Shown: positions 27,448 through 37,509, counted from the stretch's first letter. The stretch is 64,000 bases of DNA from an uncultured Parabacteroides sp. (GCA_900552465.1 URZO01000012.1:11986-75985); one strand, 5' to 3'. Program-made: numbers and translations. The notes: generated by a model from the sequence alone, not told the origin.

Positions 27448-28464
27448 TTATTTCTTTGCAGCTTTCAGACCGATAGACTGATTACAAGCAATGGCAACCA
27501 TCTTATAGATATCGTCTACGGAACAACCGCGGGACAGGTCGTTAACCGGAGCAGCCATACCCTGCAGGATAGGACCTACGGCTTCCGCACCACCCAGGCG
27601 CTGAACCAGCTTATAAGCGATATTACCTACTTCCAGCGTCGGGAATACCATGACGTTGGCCTGTCCGGCTACTTCACTGCCTGGAGCTTTCAGGGAAGCT
27701 ACTTTCTCAACCAAAGCGGCATCGGCCTGCAACTCTCCGTCGATCTTCAGTTCGGGAGCCATTTCTTTTGCCAGGCGGGTTGCTTCCACAACCTTGTCCA
27801 CCATTTCGTGGGATGCACTGCCTTTTGTAGAGAAGCTCAGCATGGCAACACGCGGTTCCATACCTACGATGTCGCGGGCCGTAGCAGCAGTGGCGATGGC
27901 GATACTTGCCAGTTCGGGAGCTGTCGGGTTCGGCATTACGGCACAGTCGGCAAATACCAGAACACCTTCTTTTCCGTACTGGGGAGTTTTTGTAAACATC
28001 AGGAACGCACCTGATACGCAGCTCATACCCGGAGCAGTCTTGATGATCTGCAAAGCCGGACGCAAAACGTTACCGGTTGTGTTCTGTGCACCGGCAATTT
28101 CACCGTCGGCGTCACCGGATTTAATCATCAGGCAGGCAAGAAACAAAGGATCTTCTACTAAAACGGTAGCCTTTTCGGGTGTCATTCCTTTCTTCTGACG
28201 TAACTGGAAAAGCAGGTCGGCGTAAGCGGCTTTCTTTTCGTGATTCTTCGGATCGATAATAGTAGCTTGTCCAATGTGGTTCAGCCCGTACTCAGCAGCC
28301 AGGCTGTTGATTTCAGCGGGATTGCCAATCAGGATAATGTCTGCAACTCCGTCGGCCACTAAACGGTCGGCAGCTTTCAATGTTCTTTCCTCTGTTCCTT
28401 CGGGAAGAACGATACGCTGTTTGTTTGCTTTAGCGCGTGCAATAATCTCTTGCATTAAGTCCAT
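27448..28464 (-). CDS. pta: Phosphate acetyltransferase (short form)
   Basis: 338 residues, the compact class I enzyme that lacks the N-terminal regulatory domains of the E. coli type. It exchanges acetyl-CoA and phosphate for acetyl phosphate and CoA. Visible family patterns are RIVLPEGTEERTLKAADRL, DGEIAGAQNTTGNVLRPALQ split at residues ~116-136, and MLSFSTKGSASHEMVDKV. It is the first gene of the pta-ackA operon. Confidence 0.97.
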   Translation of the reverse strand: MDLMQEIIARAKANKQRIVLPEGTEERTLKAADRLVADGVADIILIGNPAEINSLAAEYGLNHIGQATIIDPKNHEKKAAYADLLFQLRQKKGMTPEKATVLVEDPLFLACLMIKSGDADGEIAGAQNTTGNVLRPALQIIKTAPGMSCVSGAFLMFTKTPQYGKEGVLVFADCAVMPNPTAPELASIAIATAATARDIVGMEPRVAMLSFSTKGSASHEMVDKVVEATRLAKEMAPELKIDGELQADAALVEKVASLKAPGSEVAGQANVMVFPTLEVGNIAYKLVQRLGGAEAVGPILQGMAAPVNDLSRGCSVDDIYKMVAIACNQSIGLKAAKK

Positions 28465-28514
28465 AGCGGAAGATCTATATTTATATTGTTAGTTGATACC
28501 ACGGTTATCGGGTA

Positions 28515-28522
28515 CAAAAGTA
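28515..28522 (-). promoter_or_regulatory. Putative -7 box of the pta-ackA promoter
   Basis: Minus strand TACTTTTG, 50 nt upstream of the pta ATG. A CAAA (TTTG on the minus strand) lies slightly farther upstream than usual for a -33 box. Confidence 0.5.
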
Positions 28523-28592
28523 GGCAAAATGTAATATGGAGTTTGCAAAACAGGTAAAATATTTATATGCCGACCTGCCAGTTTCAGAACAT

Positions 28593-29378
28593 TTAACAGT
28601 AATTTGTCACTTCTTTCTCCCCCGACAGGATTTGTTGCAAGTCTTCAGCTGTGACGTTTACCTCTATCTTGCCATTGTGGGCGACCGATATCTTGCCCCG
28701 TTCTTCGGAAACGATGATTACCAAAGCATCTGTCTCGAGCGACATCCCCAGTCCGGAGCGGTGACGGAGCCCCATATCTTTCGGCAAGTTGGCGTTCTGG
28801 GCTACTGGAAGAATACAGCCGGCTGCCTTAATACGGTTGTCGGCGATGATCATCGCCCCGTCATGCAAAGGGCTGTTCTTGAAAAAGATATTCTCGATCA
28901 GGCGGGCATTGACATCGGCATTGAACATCTCGCCGGTATGCTCGTAAACGGTCAGGTCCACATCCTGCTGGATACAGATCAGAGCACCGGTCTTCTTCTT
29001 TGCCATATTCATACAGGCCAGGACAACCGGAGCGATGAATTTCCCTTCGTTTTCATTCTCATGGCTCTTCTTGGTAAAGATCTTTCCCAGGAACTTCCAT
29101 CCCCGGTGCGAACCAAGCGCCACCAGGAAACGGCGTATCTCATCCTGAAACAGGATCACCAGCACCAGGAAACCGACACTGATAAACTTATCGAGTATAG
29201 CTCCCATCAGACGCATTTCCAGCACCTGGGAAACCAGAATCCAGACTACGATAAACGACACGACCCCACTAAAGATAGCCAGCGTTCCGGAATTCTTCAT
29301 CAGCTTATACGTCTGATACAAAAAGAAAGCCACCAACAAGACATCAATCAGGTCTTTTACTCCGAAATTCATCCACAT
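28593..29378 (-). CDS. cdaA: Diadenylate cyclase CdaA/DacA (c-di-AMP synthase)
   Basis: 261 residues. Three N-terminal membrane helices (about 8-75) are followed by a DAC domain that makes cyclic di-AMP from two ATP. The catalytic motifs are LHDGAMII (DGA) and LRHRSGLGMS (RHR). A short linker helix, LVILFQDEIRRFLVALG, joins the parts, as in TIGR00159 proteins. It starts 4 nt after folP, so translation is probably coupled. In other bacteria cdaA neighbours cell-wall genes such as glmM; here the divergent neighbour of the operon is murF. Confidence 0.95.
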   Translation of the reverse strand: MWMNFGVKDLIDVLLVAFFLYQTYKLMKNSGTLAIFSGVVSFIVVWILVSQVLEMRLMGAILDKFISVGFLVLVILFQDEIRRFLVALGSHRGWKFLGKIFTKKSHENENEGKFIAPVVLACMNMAKKKTGALICIQQDVDLTVYEHTGEMFNADVNARLIENIFFKNSPLHDGAMIIADNRIKAAGCILPVAQNANLPKDMGLRHRSGLGMSLETDALVIIVSEERGKISVAHNGKIEVNVTAEDLQQILSGEKEVTNYC

Positions 29379-29382
29379 AGTT

Positions 29383-30219
29383 TTATTGTTTCAACTGATT
29401 AACAATCTTCACTGCTTCCACTGCCGCCCGCACATCATGTACCCGCAAGATGTCCGCACCGTTCATCAGGGCGAAGGTGTTGAGAACAGTTGTCCCATTC
29501 AGGCTGTCGGCAGGTGTGCCGCCCAGGAATTTATAGATCATGCTCTTGCGGGAAACACCGACCAGCAGGGGAAGGCCAAACTCGCCGAACTCGCGCAGAC
29601 GGCTCATCAAAGCATAATTCTGCTCCACCGTCTTGCTAAAGCCGAAACCGGGGTCCAGGATAATATCATTCACACCCAACAGGCGGAGCCGACGGACTTT
29701 AGCGGCAAAATACAACATGATTTCCTCCATCATGTCCGTATAATCCGTATGCTGCTGCATCGTCTGGGGAGTACCGCGCATGTGCATCATTATATAAGGT
29801 ACACGCAAACGGGCGACCGTATCGAACATTTCATGATCCAGCTCACCGCCGGAAATATCATTGACGATCGCAACGCCGTATTCCTCGACGCACCGGCGGG
29901 CAACATCCGCCCGGAAGGTATCGACAGACAAAGGCGTATCGGGATAATGCGCGTTTAATATCTTCAAGGCAACAGCCAACCGGCCCGTCTCCTCTTCCGG
30001 CGAAACTTCCACCGCATCCGGACGCGAAGAATATCCCCCGATATCGATTATTTGCCCTCCTTCGGACAAGATCGTCTGTATGCGTTCTTCAATAGCAGCC
30101 TCGGTCTGTTTCCGGCTGTCGGCATAGAAAGAATCGGGCGTGATATTCAATATTCCCATCACCAACGGTGTATCGAGCGAGGTAAGCGTTCCTCTAATAT
30201 TGAGCGTTTTATGCAACAT
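29383..30219 (-). CDS. folP: Dihydropteroate synthase
   Basis: 278 residues from the ATG at 30219. It condenses p-aminobenzoate with dihydropterin pyrophosphate in folate synthesis and is the sulfonamide target. Family motifs: VMGILNITPDSFYADSR (residues ~20-36), IIDIGGYSSRPDAVEVS, SVDTFRADVA, IVNDISGGELD, MHMRGTPQTMQ and DPGFGFSKTVEQNY. A longer start at 30258 would sit at or above the putative -7 box, so the shorter form is preferred. It is first in an operon with cdaA. Confidence 0.94.
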   Translation of the reverse strand: MLHKTLNIRGTLTSLDTPLVMGILNITPDSFYADSRKQTEAAIEERIQTILSEGGQIIDIGGYSSRPDAVEVSPEEETGRLAVALKILNAHYPDTPLSVDTFRADVARRCVEEYGVAIVNDISGGELDHEMFDTVARLRVPYIMMHMRGTPQTMQQHTDYTDMMEEIMLYFAAKVRRLRLLGVNDIILDPGFGFSKTVEQNYALMSRLREFGEFGLPLLVGVSRKSMIYKFLGGTPADSLNGTTVLNTFALMNGADILRVHDVRAAVEAVKIVNQLKQ

Positions 30220-30237
30220 TCTTATTTTTCTTTCCGG

Positions 30238-30274
30238 CAAAGATAAAGGTAAATACATTAAATCACTACATTTG
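30238..30274. promoter_or_regulatory. Back-to-back putative promoters for folP-cdaA and murF
   Basis: Minus-strand TATCTTTG (30238-30245) lies 18 nt upstream of the folP ATG. Plus-strand TACATTTG (30267-30274) lies 41 nt upstream of the murF ATG. Only about 20 nt separate the two -7 boxes, so RNA polymerase occupancy may be shared. A strong ribosome site, AAAGGAGAA (30301-30309), precedes murF. Confidence 0.5.
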
Positions 30275-30315
30275 CGCGAAATAACTCTTATAGAATTTGC
30301 AAAGGAGAATATGCT

Positions 30316-31602
30316 ATGACTATTTCAGAACTTTATGAATTGTTTATACACAATCCGAAAATAACAACAGACAGCCGTAACTGTCCGCGTGGCTCCATCT
30401 TCTTTGCCCTGAAAGGTGAGAAATTCGATGGTAACCAATATGCAGAAAAGGCATTGGCCTCCGGTTGCGTGTATGCAGTAATAGACAACCCGGACTATTT
30501 CATCGGAGAGCGTACGATCCTGGTGGACGACGTGTTAACGGCTTTACAGCAATTGGCGCACCGCCACCGCAAAGCAATCGGCTGCCCCATTATCGGCATC
30601 ACCGGTACAAACGGGAAGACGACCACCAAAGAACTGTTGGCGGCAGTCTTATCGACAAAATACAACCTGCTTTACACGGAGGGCAACCTGAACAACCAGA
30701 TTGGCGTACCGCTCACCTTGCTCCGCCTGACGCATGAGCATGAGATGGCCGTAATCGAAATGGGCGCCAGCCATCCAGGCGACATCAAAGAGCTTGTAGA
30801 CATCGTACAACCGAACTACGGCATTATCACTAACGTCGGCCGTGCCCACTTGGAAGGTTTCGGCTCATTCGAGAACGTAATCAAGACGAAAGGCGAGTTA
30901 TACGATTATATACGCCGTACAAAAAACAAGATATTCATCAACCAGGACAACAAATACCTGACTGACATCGCCAAGGGGATCGAACAGATCACGTATGGTT
31001 CCGACGACACGGCCTTTGCCTGGGGATGTGTGGTCAGCAGCAATCCGTATCTGACCTTCGAATGGAAACAGCAGGGCAAAATCCACACGGTGGAAACCCA
31101 CCTGATCGGCAGTTATAACCTGGATAACGCATTAGTAGCCGTTGCCGTTGGCCGTTTCTTCAAGATCCCGGCAGAGCGCATCAGCCGTGCCATTGCCGCT
31201 TACGAACCGACAAACAACCGTTCGCAACTCAAAAAGACCGACAAGAACGAACTAATCATAGACGCCTATAACGCAAACCCCAGCAGCATGAAAGTCGCCC
31301 TGGACAATTTTGCCGCAATGCCTGTTTCTCCCAAAGCATTAATCCTGGGTGACATGCGCGAACTGGGCCCGACAAGCGACGAACTTCACACCGAAGTCAT
31401 CGCCCGCATCAAAGAAGGTAACTACGACAAAGTATTCCTCTGCGGCGAACATTTCCAAAAAGCAGCCGGCAACGACTTCACCACCTTCGCCACAACAGAC
31501 GAACTGATCGAAGCCCTGCGCAAGAATCCGCTGAAAGGATATCATGTGCTGATAAAGGGTTCGCATGGGATGGCGCTGGAAAGGGTGGTAGAGGTTTTAT
31601 AA
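30316..31602 (+). CDS. murF: UDP-MurNAc-tripeptide-D-alanyl-D-alanine ligase
   Basis: 428 residues. It adds D-Ala-D-Ala to UDP-MurNAc-tripeptide with ATP in the cytoplasm, the last soluble step of the peptidoglycan precursor. Three Mur ligase domains are visible: N-terminal (ITTDSRNCPRGSIFFALKG), central ATPase (IIGITGTNGKTTTKELL, P-loop; EMGASHPGDI; NVGRAHLEGF) and C-terminal (IIDAYNANPSSMKVALDNF and LGDMRELG). The gene is monocistronic, followed by an array of palindromes. Confidence 0.95.
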   Translation: MTISELYELFIHNPKITTDSRNCPRGSIFFALKGEKFDGNQYAEKALASGCVYAVIDNPDYFIGERTILVDDVLTALQQLAHRHRKAIGCPIIGITGTNGKTTTKELLAAVLSTKYNLLYTEGNLNNQIGVPLTLLRLTHEHEMAVIEMGASHPGDIKELVDIVQPNYGIITNVGRAHLEGFGSFENVIKTKGELYDYIRRTKNKIFINQDNKYLTDIAKGIEQITYGSDDTAFAWGCVVSSNPYLTFEWKQQGKIHTVETHLIGSYNLDNALVAVAVGRFFKIPAERISRAIAAYEPTNNRSQLKKTDKNELIIDAYNANPSSMKVALDNFAAMPVSPKALILGDMRELGPTSDELHTEVIARIKEGNYDKVFLCGEHFQKAAGNDFTTFATTDELIEALRKNPLKGYHVLIKGSHGMALERVVEVL

Positions 31603-31645
31603 AAACAATTCACCGGAGTACCTCGCTCTTCCTGACGCCCTTCAA

Positions 31646-31729
31646 AGTTTCATTAGATGAAACTGCCAGTTTCACCCATGGAACTCCAAGTTTCATCCGC
31701 ATGAAACTCCGAGTTTCACTAATGAAACT
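31646..31729. repeat. Four palindromic units with 3-nt spacers after murF
   Basis: Units at 31646-31664, 31668-31685, 31689-31708 and 31712-31729 each have AGTTTCA(T) and (A)TGAAACT arms around 3-4 nt. Unit 2 has one arm mismatch. Every spacer is exactly 3 nt (GCC, CCA, CCG). Unit 4 is the reverse complement of unit 1 with one base deleted, so the whole element also folds as one long inverted repeat. It lies between the convergent stops of murF and the Cys-rich gene. Confidence 0.88.
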
Positions 31730-31771
31730 TTCAGACACTACCAGAGCAAAATCATAGAAGACTGGGAGGAG

Positions 31772-32206
31772 TCACCAATCAAAGGCTTCTGTATAAGAAT
31801 CGAAAACAGGCTCTCCGACAATACCTCTTTGTTTAAACAGTTGACGGATAAAATGCTGGTCGCGTGGAGAAAGGGCATATTCTTTGCGGTAGAAACGATA
31901 GTAAAGGGATTTATTAAAATGGGCGATCATTTGTTGCCGGAGCCCCGTTGCTTCTTTAAGAGGTACGTTGTCAAGCAGATGGGAGATTCCCCAGGCCATA
32001 CGTACTTTCTGACACGGTTTGAAAAAGGGGCATTCATCTTCACCGGAAGGATAATACGCCGGATTTACAATCGTGATGAACCGGTCACCCGATTTACTTT
32101 CTTCGCCTGCCAAGCTACGCAAGCAACTGCCGGCCTTCGGGCATTGGGTGTTAAAACAATGAGCAAAATCATAAGGGACTAATTTATAGTCAAAATCATT
32201 CTCCAT
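31772..32206 (-). CDS. Uncharacterised Cys-rich cytoplasmic protein (possibly DUF6078)
   Basis: 144 residues with no signal peptide or membrane segment. Five cysteines are grouped as HCFNTQCPKAGSC (residues 17-28) and ECPFFKPCQK (about 60-65), which suggests a metal or Fe-S site. The second half is basic and aromatic (SLYYRFYRKEYALSPRDQHFIRQLFKQRGI) with a possible helical DNA- or RNA-binding character. I associate it with a Bacteroidales-only DUF, but no function is known to me. It starts 13 nt after the DUF2339 gene, likely the same transcript. Confidence 0.7.
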   Translation of the reverse strand: MENDFDYKLVPYDFAHCFNTQCPKAGSCLRSLAGEESKSGDRFITIVNPAYYPSGEDECPFFKPCQKVRMAWGISHLLDNVPLKEATGLRQQMIAHFNKSLYYRFYRKEYALSPRDQHFIRQLFKQRGIVGEPVFDSYTEAFDW

Positions 32207-32219
32207 AACTATTTATGTG

Positions 32220-34508
32220 TTATTGTATTAAATTAGTTTCAGACTCTTCCCGGTCCGCCTCAAACAACACTTTCTTCAACTTCTGGTAAAGGAACGAGAG
32301 AAGCAGCAGGATAACGCCCAGGATGATAAAGATGACGATCTTACCGATAGTCGGCAGCAGCCACAAATCGACAAGGACAAGTTTAAGGAGGACAAGGCCG
32401 AATGTGGCCAGGCTGATCATTCGCAAAGATTTAAGATGCAGGCGCATGCCGATGGCCATTTCCACAAAACCGGCAATAGCTAAGGAGATGGAGAAACCGG
32501 CATTCATCTCGTCTGCAAGTGAAAGCTGACACAGCAGGCTGCGAACGGCAAGCACCAACAGCACGGTCGAAAGGATACTGATATACCCCGTCATCCGGTT
32601 GGCCGCAATGGTACGATAGTTGAAGACGGCATAATACTCCCTTGCCAGCAGATAGATATGCGCCACTATAATAGCCACAGTCAACCATTCGAGCGTCTCC
32701 AGATCCGTCCACATAATATACCGGCTCAGCAGGATAACCGCCATGTACCAGACGACCGGAATGAATAGCGAAAAAGCATACAGCCGATAGTAACGCCCCA
32801 CCGGAAAACGTTTCCGCATAACTAAAAGCATGATAAAGAGAGCGGCAGCCGTAAACGACAGCATCAACCCTTGCGACAAATACCAGTCATCCACATTCCG
32901 CGCAAACTCGATCATAAAGGCCGTATAAAGCACCGCACAACCATCCAACAGACTGATGGCATTGAACGGCGAATATTTCAGTACGGAAGTCGTACTAAAC
33001 AACTCTTTCTCCCTGAACAGGAACCAGGCAACTGCCAAAAACGCCAAGCCGACAAAAACTCCTGTCGCAAACATACCGTTCACAAACAGGGACGGCCTTG
33101 TCTCAGCACCGAGTGTCGCTTCAATATCCATCCAGTAGGAAACGTTCGTCAGAAAGAAAAGTATAGCGACAAAGTATTCATATACCGGTATCCTCCATTT
33201 GATGAAGAGCCACAAAACAATCACCATCTCCGATGCCCACAGCAAGGTGATGAACGTCCCGTCCAACTGGATCGGGACCGTGATGGAGAGGAAAGTCAGC
33301 GCCAACCCGATCAAAACAGAGGTCAGCAAACCGCCTTCCGTCTTCCGCCGGTTGAGCACAAAGGCTATCACGGCATTCACAGCGGCGATAAACAGGGTGA
33401 ACGCCCCTTTTATATCCTGCTCCGGACGTATTTCCCGGAGGAACCAGATACTGAAAAAGAGGAAAAAGAAATTATTCAGGACCACGACAGCCATCAATAG
33501 CTGGTTGATCTTACGGCTGTCCGAACGGATCAGGGAAACAATCGGCAAGAGGAAAACCAGATAGAACAGGGTGACAAAAAGCAGCAGGTGCACCAATTGC
33601 GTATTGGAGGCAATCTCCAGATCGGCAGACCACGAGTAGCCAAACAGGATCAGGTAGCTGGCGACAAAGCAGACAACCGGCAGTTCGCCCCACTTCTTAT
33701 AGAGGGAAAGCCCGAACATCCCCAGATTCAGGATCGTCAAATAGATGAACAGCACTAAGTAACTACCCATGCCGTTACTGACCAGGAATGGCGAAATAAA
33801 TCCGCCGACGAGGGCGATAATAGCCAGCTCCCTCCGGTTATAGAGGACGGACAACACCGACATCCCGATCGTCAGCACGACCAATATGACAAAAGCCGCC
33901 GCCTGGTTGAACAACCCGTAATAATGATAAGCCATCGCAACCGTCACATAGAAGATGGCGAAGGCACCGCCTGCCAGCAGGGAACTGAATGCACGGTACG
34001 TCTTTTTCAGTTTACCGGAAATCAGTAGCAGACCGCCGCCGACCAGGAATCCCAACACAGTGCGGAACACTTCATTAATCCAGTCTTTATCGATTGCATA
34101 CTTCACGAACAAGCCCACGCCGACAACCAGTATCAGGATACCGATCTTTCCGAACAGGTTTTCCCCGATATATTTCTCATAATTGACAGGCTTGCGTTGC
34201 CTTTCAGGAGCTTTCGGCTTCGGTGTTTCCGGTGTTTCTAACGTTACCGGTGTTTCATGGGGGAGAGCGTCATCCGGCTTTATCTCTACGGACAATATCG
34301 GTATGTGATATTCTTCTTCAACCGGTTTAACCGAAGAAACTGCATCCTCCTTCTTCTCTTTCTCTGCCACAGGACGCCCTTCCAACTGCTTCCGCAGACT
34401 GTCGATCTCCTTTTTGAGAGATTCGATTTTAGCGGTAGCTTTACCTATGTGGTTGTACAGACTGATCCATACGACAAGAATGAGTAAGACGAAAAATGCA
34501 GTTTCCAT
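32220..34508 (-). CDS. DUF2339 multi-pass membrane protein
   Basis: 762 residues. An N-terminal membrane anchor (about 4-20) is followed by a short coiled coil (AKIESLKKEIDSLRKQL, residues ~27-43), a charged Pro-rich linker to ~110, and then roughly twenty hydrophobic helices to the C-terminus. The block KYIGENLFGKIGILILVVGV followed by GLFVKYAIDKDWI is the DUF2339 signature. Function unknown; suggestions in the family include envelope or transport roles. It lies between the interrupted arabinosidase gene (26-nt gap) and the Cys-rich gene on the same strand. Confidence 0.85.
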   Translation of the reverse strand: METAFFVLLILVVWISLYNHIGKATAKIESLKKEIDSLRKQLEGRPVAEKEKKEDAVSSVKPVEEEYHIPILSVEIKPDDALPHETPVTLETPETPKPKAPERQRKPVNYEKYIGENLFGKIGILILVVGVGLFVKYAIDKDWINEVFRTVLGFLVGGGLLLISGKLKKTYRAFSSLLAGGAFAIFYVTVAMAYHYYGLFNQAAAFVILVVLTIGMSVLSVLYNRRELAIIALVGGFISPFLVSNGMGSYLVLFIYLTILNLGMFGLSLYKKWGELPVVCFVASYLILFGYSWSADLEIASNTQLVHLLLFVTLFYLVFLLPIVSLIRSDSRKINQLLMAVVVLNNFFFLFFSIWFLREIRPEQDIKGAFTLFIAAVNAVIAFVLNRRKTEGGLLTSVLIGLALTFLSITVPIQLDGTFITLLWASEMVIVLWLFIKWRIPVYEYFVAILFFLTNVSYWMDIEATLGAETRPSLFVNGMFATGVFVGLAFLAVAWFLFREKELFSTTSVLKYSPFNAISLLDGCAVLYTAFMIEFARNVDDWYLSQGLMLSFTAAALFIMLLVMRKRFPVGRYYRLYAFSLFIPVVWYMAVILLSRYIMWTDLETLEWLTVAIIVAHIYLLAREYYAVFNYRTIAANRMTGYISILSTVLLVLAVRSLLCQLSLADEMNAGFSISLAIAGFVEMAIGMRLHLKSLRMISLATFGLVLLKLVLVDLWLLPTIGKIVIFIILGVILLLLSFLYQKLKKVLFEADREESETNLIQ

Positions 34509-34533
34509 AATGCCACTGTTTACTTAACAGCGC

Positions 34534-37458
34534 CTAATATACGGATTTTATCTTGATTCTGATTACCGTAAACGAATATGCCGGCAATTCACAGGTAAAA
34601 TCCTGCCCGACTTCACAATCAAAGCTCTGAGGTTTGAGGTTCTTATCTTCCAGCGCACCGGATAAAACAGTCCTGACCGCACGCGAACCAGCAACCGTAA
34701 CACCCTCCAGATGAACCCGTGTCCGGGTAGCTGACGGCAGGATATTTACCATTTTCAGGATCAGGTCGCCTGTCTTACTATCCTTTACGACTGATACGGG
34801 GAAACGTTTGGCGATGTCTTCCGACGAATCGGACAATTTCACCGTGCTCGACAAATATTCGTCACCGCCATTCTGCCCGTATAACTGCTGGACGTAATAG
34901 TTCACCGTCGGTTTCACAGTCTGATTATTGAAATAGATCAGATCCGGATTCCACTGCGTATGTCCCTCTTTCGCCAGCAACGGGGCATAGGAAGCCATGC
35001 TGACAACGTCGCCGTTGCGTTCCAGGGAAGTCATATAAGCCGCTTCCGCCAACGAAACTTCCAGGTTGTTCGGACGTCCGGGGAGATGGGCGGCATATTC
35101 GCCTAAATAAACCTTCGCTCCCTTCCGGTCGTAGGAATCGTAGAAATGCTGGTTATTCAGGAACCAGCCGGGGGTCTGGTAGTAATGCTCATCCACCATC
35201 GGCACGCCTAACTGATTGACAATGGCCCAGCCTTCTTCATAATCGGTCCCTTCATTGAACGGGCCGGCCGTGCCGATCACGGTTATTTCGGGATGTTTCG
35301 TTTTCAACGCCCGGTAGATCATGGTGAAACGTTCCTCAAAGGCATCCGTTATCTAGTCTTCGTTGCCGATACCGATATATTTCAGGCGGAAAGGTTCGGG
35401 ATGGCCGGCTTCAGCTCGCTTCCGTCCCCATTCTGTGGAGGCATCTCCGTTCGCATATTCCACCAGGTCCAGGATATCCTGTATAAAGGCATCCATGTCG
35501 CACATCTGGACTCCCTGCTGTCCGCCGCCCCGCGAATTCTGGCAGCATACGCCGGCGGCAATCACCGGGACAGGTTCCGCCCCGATATCTTCGCAGTATT
35601 GGAAGAACTCGAAATAGCCCAGTCCTTTTGTCTGGTGATAGCCCCACAGATTCCGTTGCGGTTTACGGCTTTCCAGCGGGCCGATCGTTTCTTTCCAGTT
35701 ATAAATATTGTGTACGCCGTCGCCATGTGCCAAGCATCCGCCGGGAAAACGCATGAAGCGCGGATGCAGGTCGGCTATGGTCTGCGCCAGATCGGCACGC
35801 AGGCCATTCGGACGGTTCTTAAACGTATGCTGCGGGAAAAGAGAAACCATATCCAGATGCACTGCACCCGTCAGTTTCGGTTCAAGTGACAACACTCCTG
35901 CACGCACATCCGCATTGGCAACCAATACCGTATGCTGCCGCTTCCATTCCTTGGAAGAGACATTCACTGCCGACTGTGCCACTTCCCTGCCCTCCTGATC
36001 CAACAGACGAACAATCACCTTGCCCCCTTTGCTGCCTTCCGGAAGACGCGCAAAAAGCGAGAAATCATATTTATCCCCTTTTTTCAAAGAAATCCCGTCA
36101 AAACCGTCGTTCTGCAAAGTAACGCCCGGATTTGCCTGAAGCACTGTATAATGCGGATTATTTTCGTGCAAAGGATTCTCAACGGCTATCGTAACAGGTG
36201 AAGAATGTCCTCCTTCCCTGACACTCCAGGCATAATCGTTATCCCAATCCGGATCGTTGCCGGTCTTATCTTCCGGATCATATTCAAAGTCCCGGTTCTG
36301 GATCAGTTCGGCATACAGACCGCCGTCGGCCGCATAGTTCAGGTCTTCAAAGAAAATTCCGAACAGATTCTCGCTGATCTTCTTTGCCTGATTGCCGTGG
36401 ACGGTAATTTCCGCCTCGACAGGGGTAGCCCCCTTCCGGGATTCCGGCAGGGCAAGACGCTCGTTGCGCAATTCCTCGCGGTGCTGGGAAGCGGCGACTT
36501 CCGACAAGAGATTATCCACAAATTCCTTCGTAACGGTAATGATCGAGCCATGCTTGGCATCTTTCGGGATCGAAATACGGTCGGTCACATCTTCCCAGGT
36601 ATGGAAGTCGCGTGTCCGCTTCGCTTCATAGCGGTGGCGGGTATAGGCATCCATATAAACCACATAGCTGCCGTCGGGCAGCGGACAGACAGCCGGGCCT
36701 TCCACCCAGTCGGTTGCGAAAGGCTTGTCACCGGTCGGGATGTACGGGCCTGCGGCATGGTCGCTGACGGCAACCGAGAGTTCCTTCTTCGCCTCCGGCC
36801 AGATCCGTTCGTCTTTATAGAGCATATAATATTTGCCGTCTTTCCTCTGGATGGTCACGTCGATCACATTATGTCCCGGATCGAAAAAGATCTGAGCCGG
36901 CGAGAATGTCTTGAAATCCTTCGTCGTGGTATAATACATACGGTGGTCGTATTTCTCTCCCGGCTCGGTTTTCCATTCGCCGTTCTCCTTGATCGTACTG
37001 GCCCAGTAGATCACATATTGTCCGTTTTCCTCGTCATAGATCATTTCGGGGGCCCAACAGTTTCTCACTTCATAGCCTTCCATTACTTTCGGATAGGACT
37101 GGCGCGACCAGTGCACGAGGTCTTTGGAATGGGCATAGCCGATGGCATTGCCATCCCAGTTGAGCGTCCAGATACAATGCCAGAGTCCGTCCGGTCCCTT
37201 CATGACAAAAGGATCGCGCATGCGTTTATCGGCATACCAGGTTCCGTAATCGGATTTCAGGAAACTATGTTCCGGGCCTATCGGGTTCCAGGTGTATCCG
37301 TCCTCACTCCAGGCCAGATGCATCCCGTTACGGTTCTCATTCTTATCTGTAAAATAAGCAAACAGATAGCGCTGGCCGGATGAGGCCGGAGCCGCCGCTA
37401 CCGGGAAAAGCCCCGACAGCAAGAATAATAAGAGCAGAAAGGAAAGATGTTTTCTCAT
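34534..37458 (-). pseudogene. GH43-GH51 fusion (arabinofuranosidase type) split by an in-frame TAG
   Basis: One continuous 974-codon frame with a single amber codon at codon 702 (35353-35355). Codons 1-701 hold a signal peptide (to about 23), a GH43 five-bladed propeller (about 25-335), a CBM-like beta-sandwich (NRDFEYDPEDKTG onward) and the first part of a GH51 barrel, ending IGIGNED. Codons after 702 (ITDAFEERFTMIYRAL...) continue the barrel and the C-terminal beta domain. The stop separates the GH51 acid/base Glu700 from the likely nucleophile Glu787 (YLGEYAAH), so the GH51 activity should be lost unless the codon is read through. The GH43 half could still be made and exported. An internal ATG at 35322 is not expected to give an enzyme. 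A sequencing error is possible. Confidence 0.85.
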
Positions 37459-37509
37459 AAAATGACTGTTTTTCCAGGTATTACTTGAATCAATAACTTA
37501 TCACAACGG

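Noticed and set aside
31646..31729. CRISPR array
   Set aside because: Spacers are only 3 nt and not unique, and there are no cas genes in the window.
34534..35322. Separate 262-residue arabinofuranosidase gene
   Set aside because: It is the in-frame continuation of the upstream GH43-GH51 frame after a single TAG, has no ribosome site or N-terminal half of the barrel, and its start is an internal Met.
36205..37383. 392-residue plus-strand frame
   Set aside because: It lies wholly antisense to the GH43 domain, whose motifs and signal peptide are clear; this is a codon-bias shadow.
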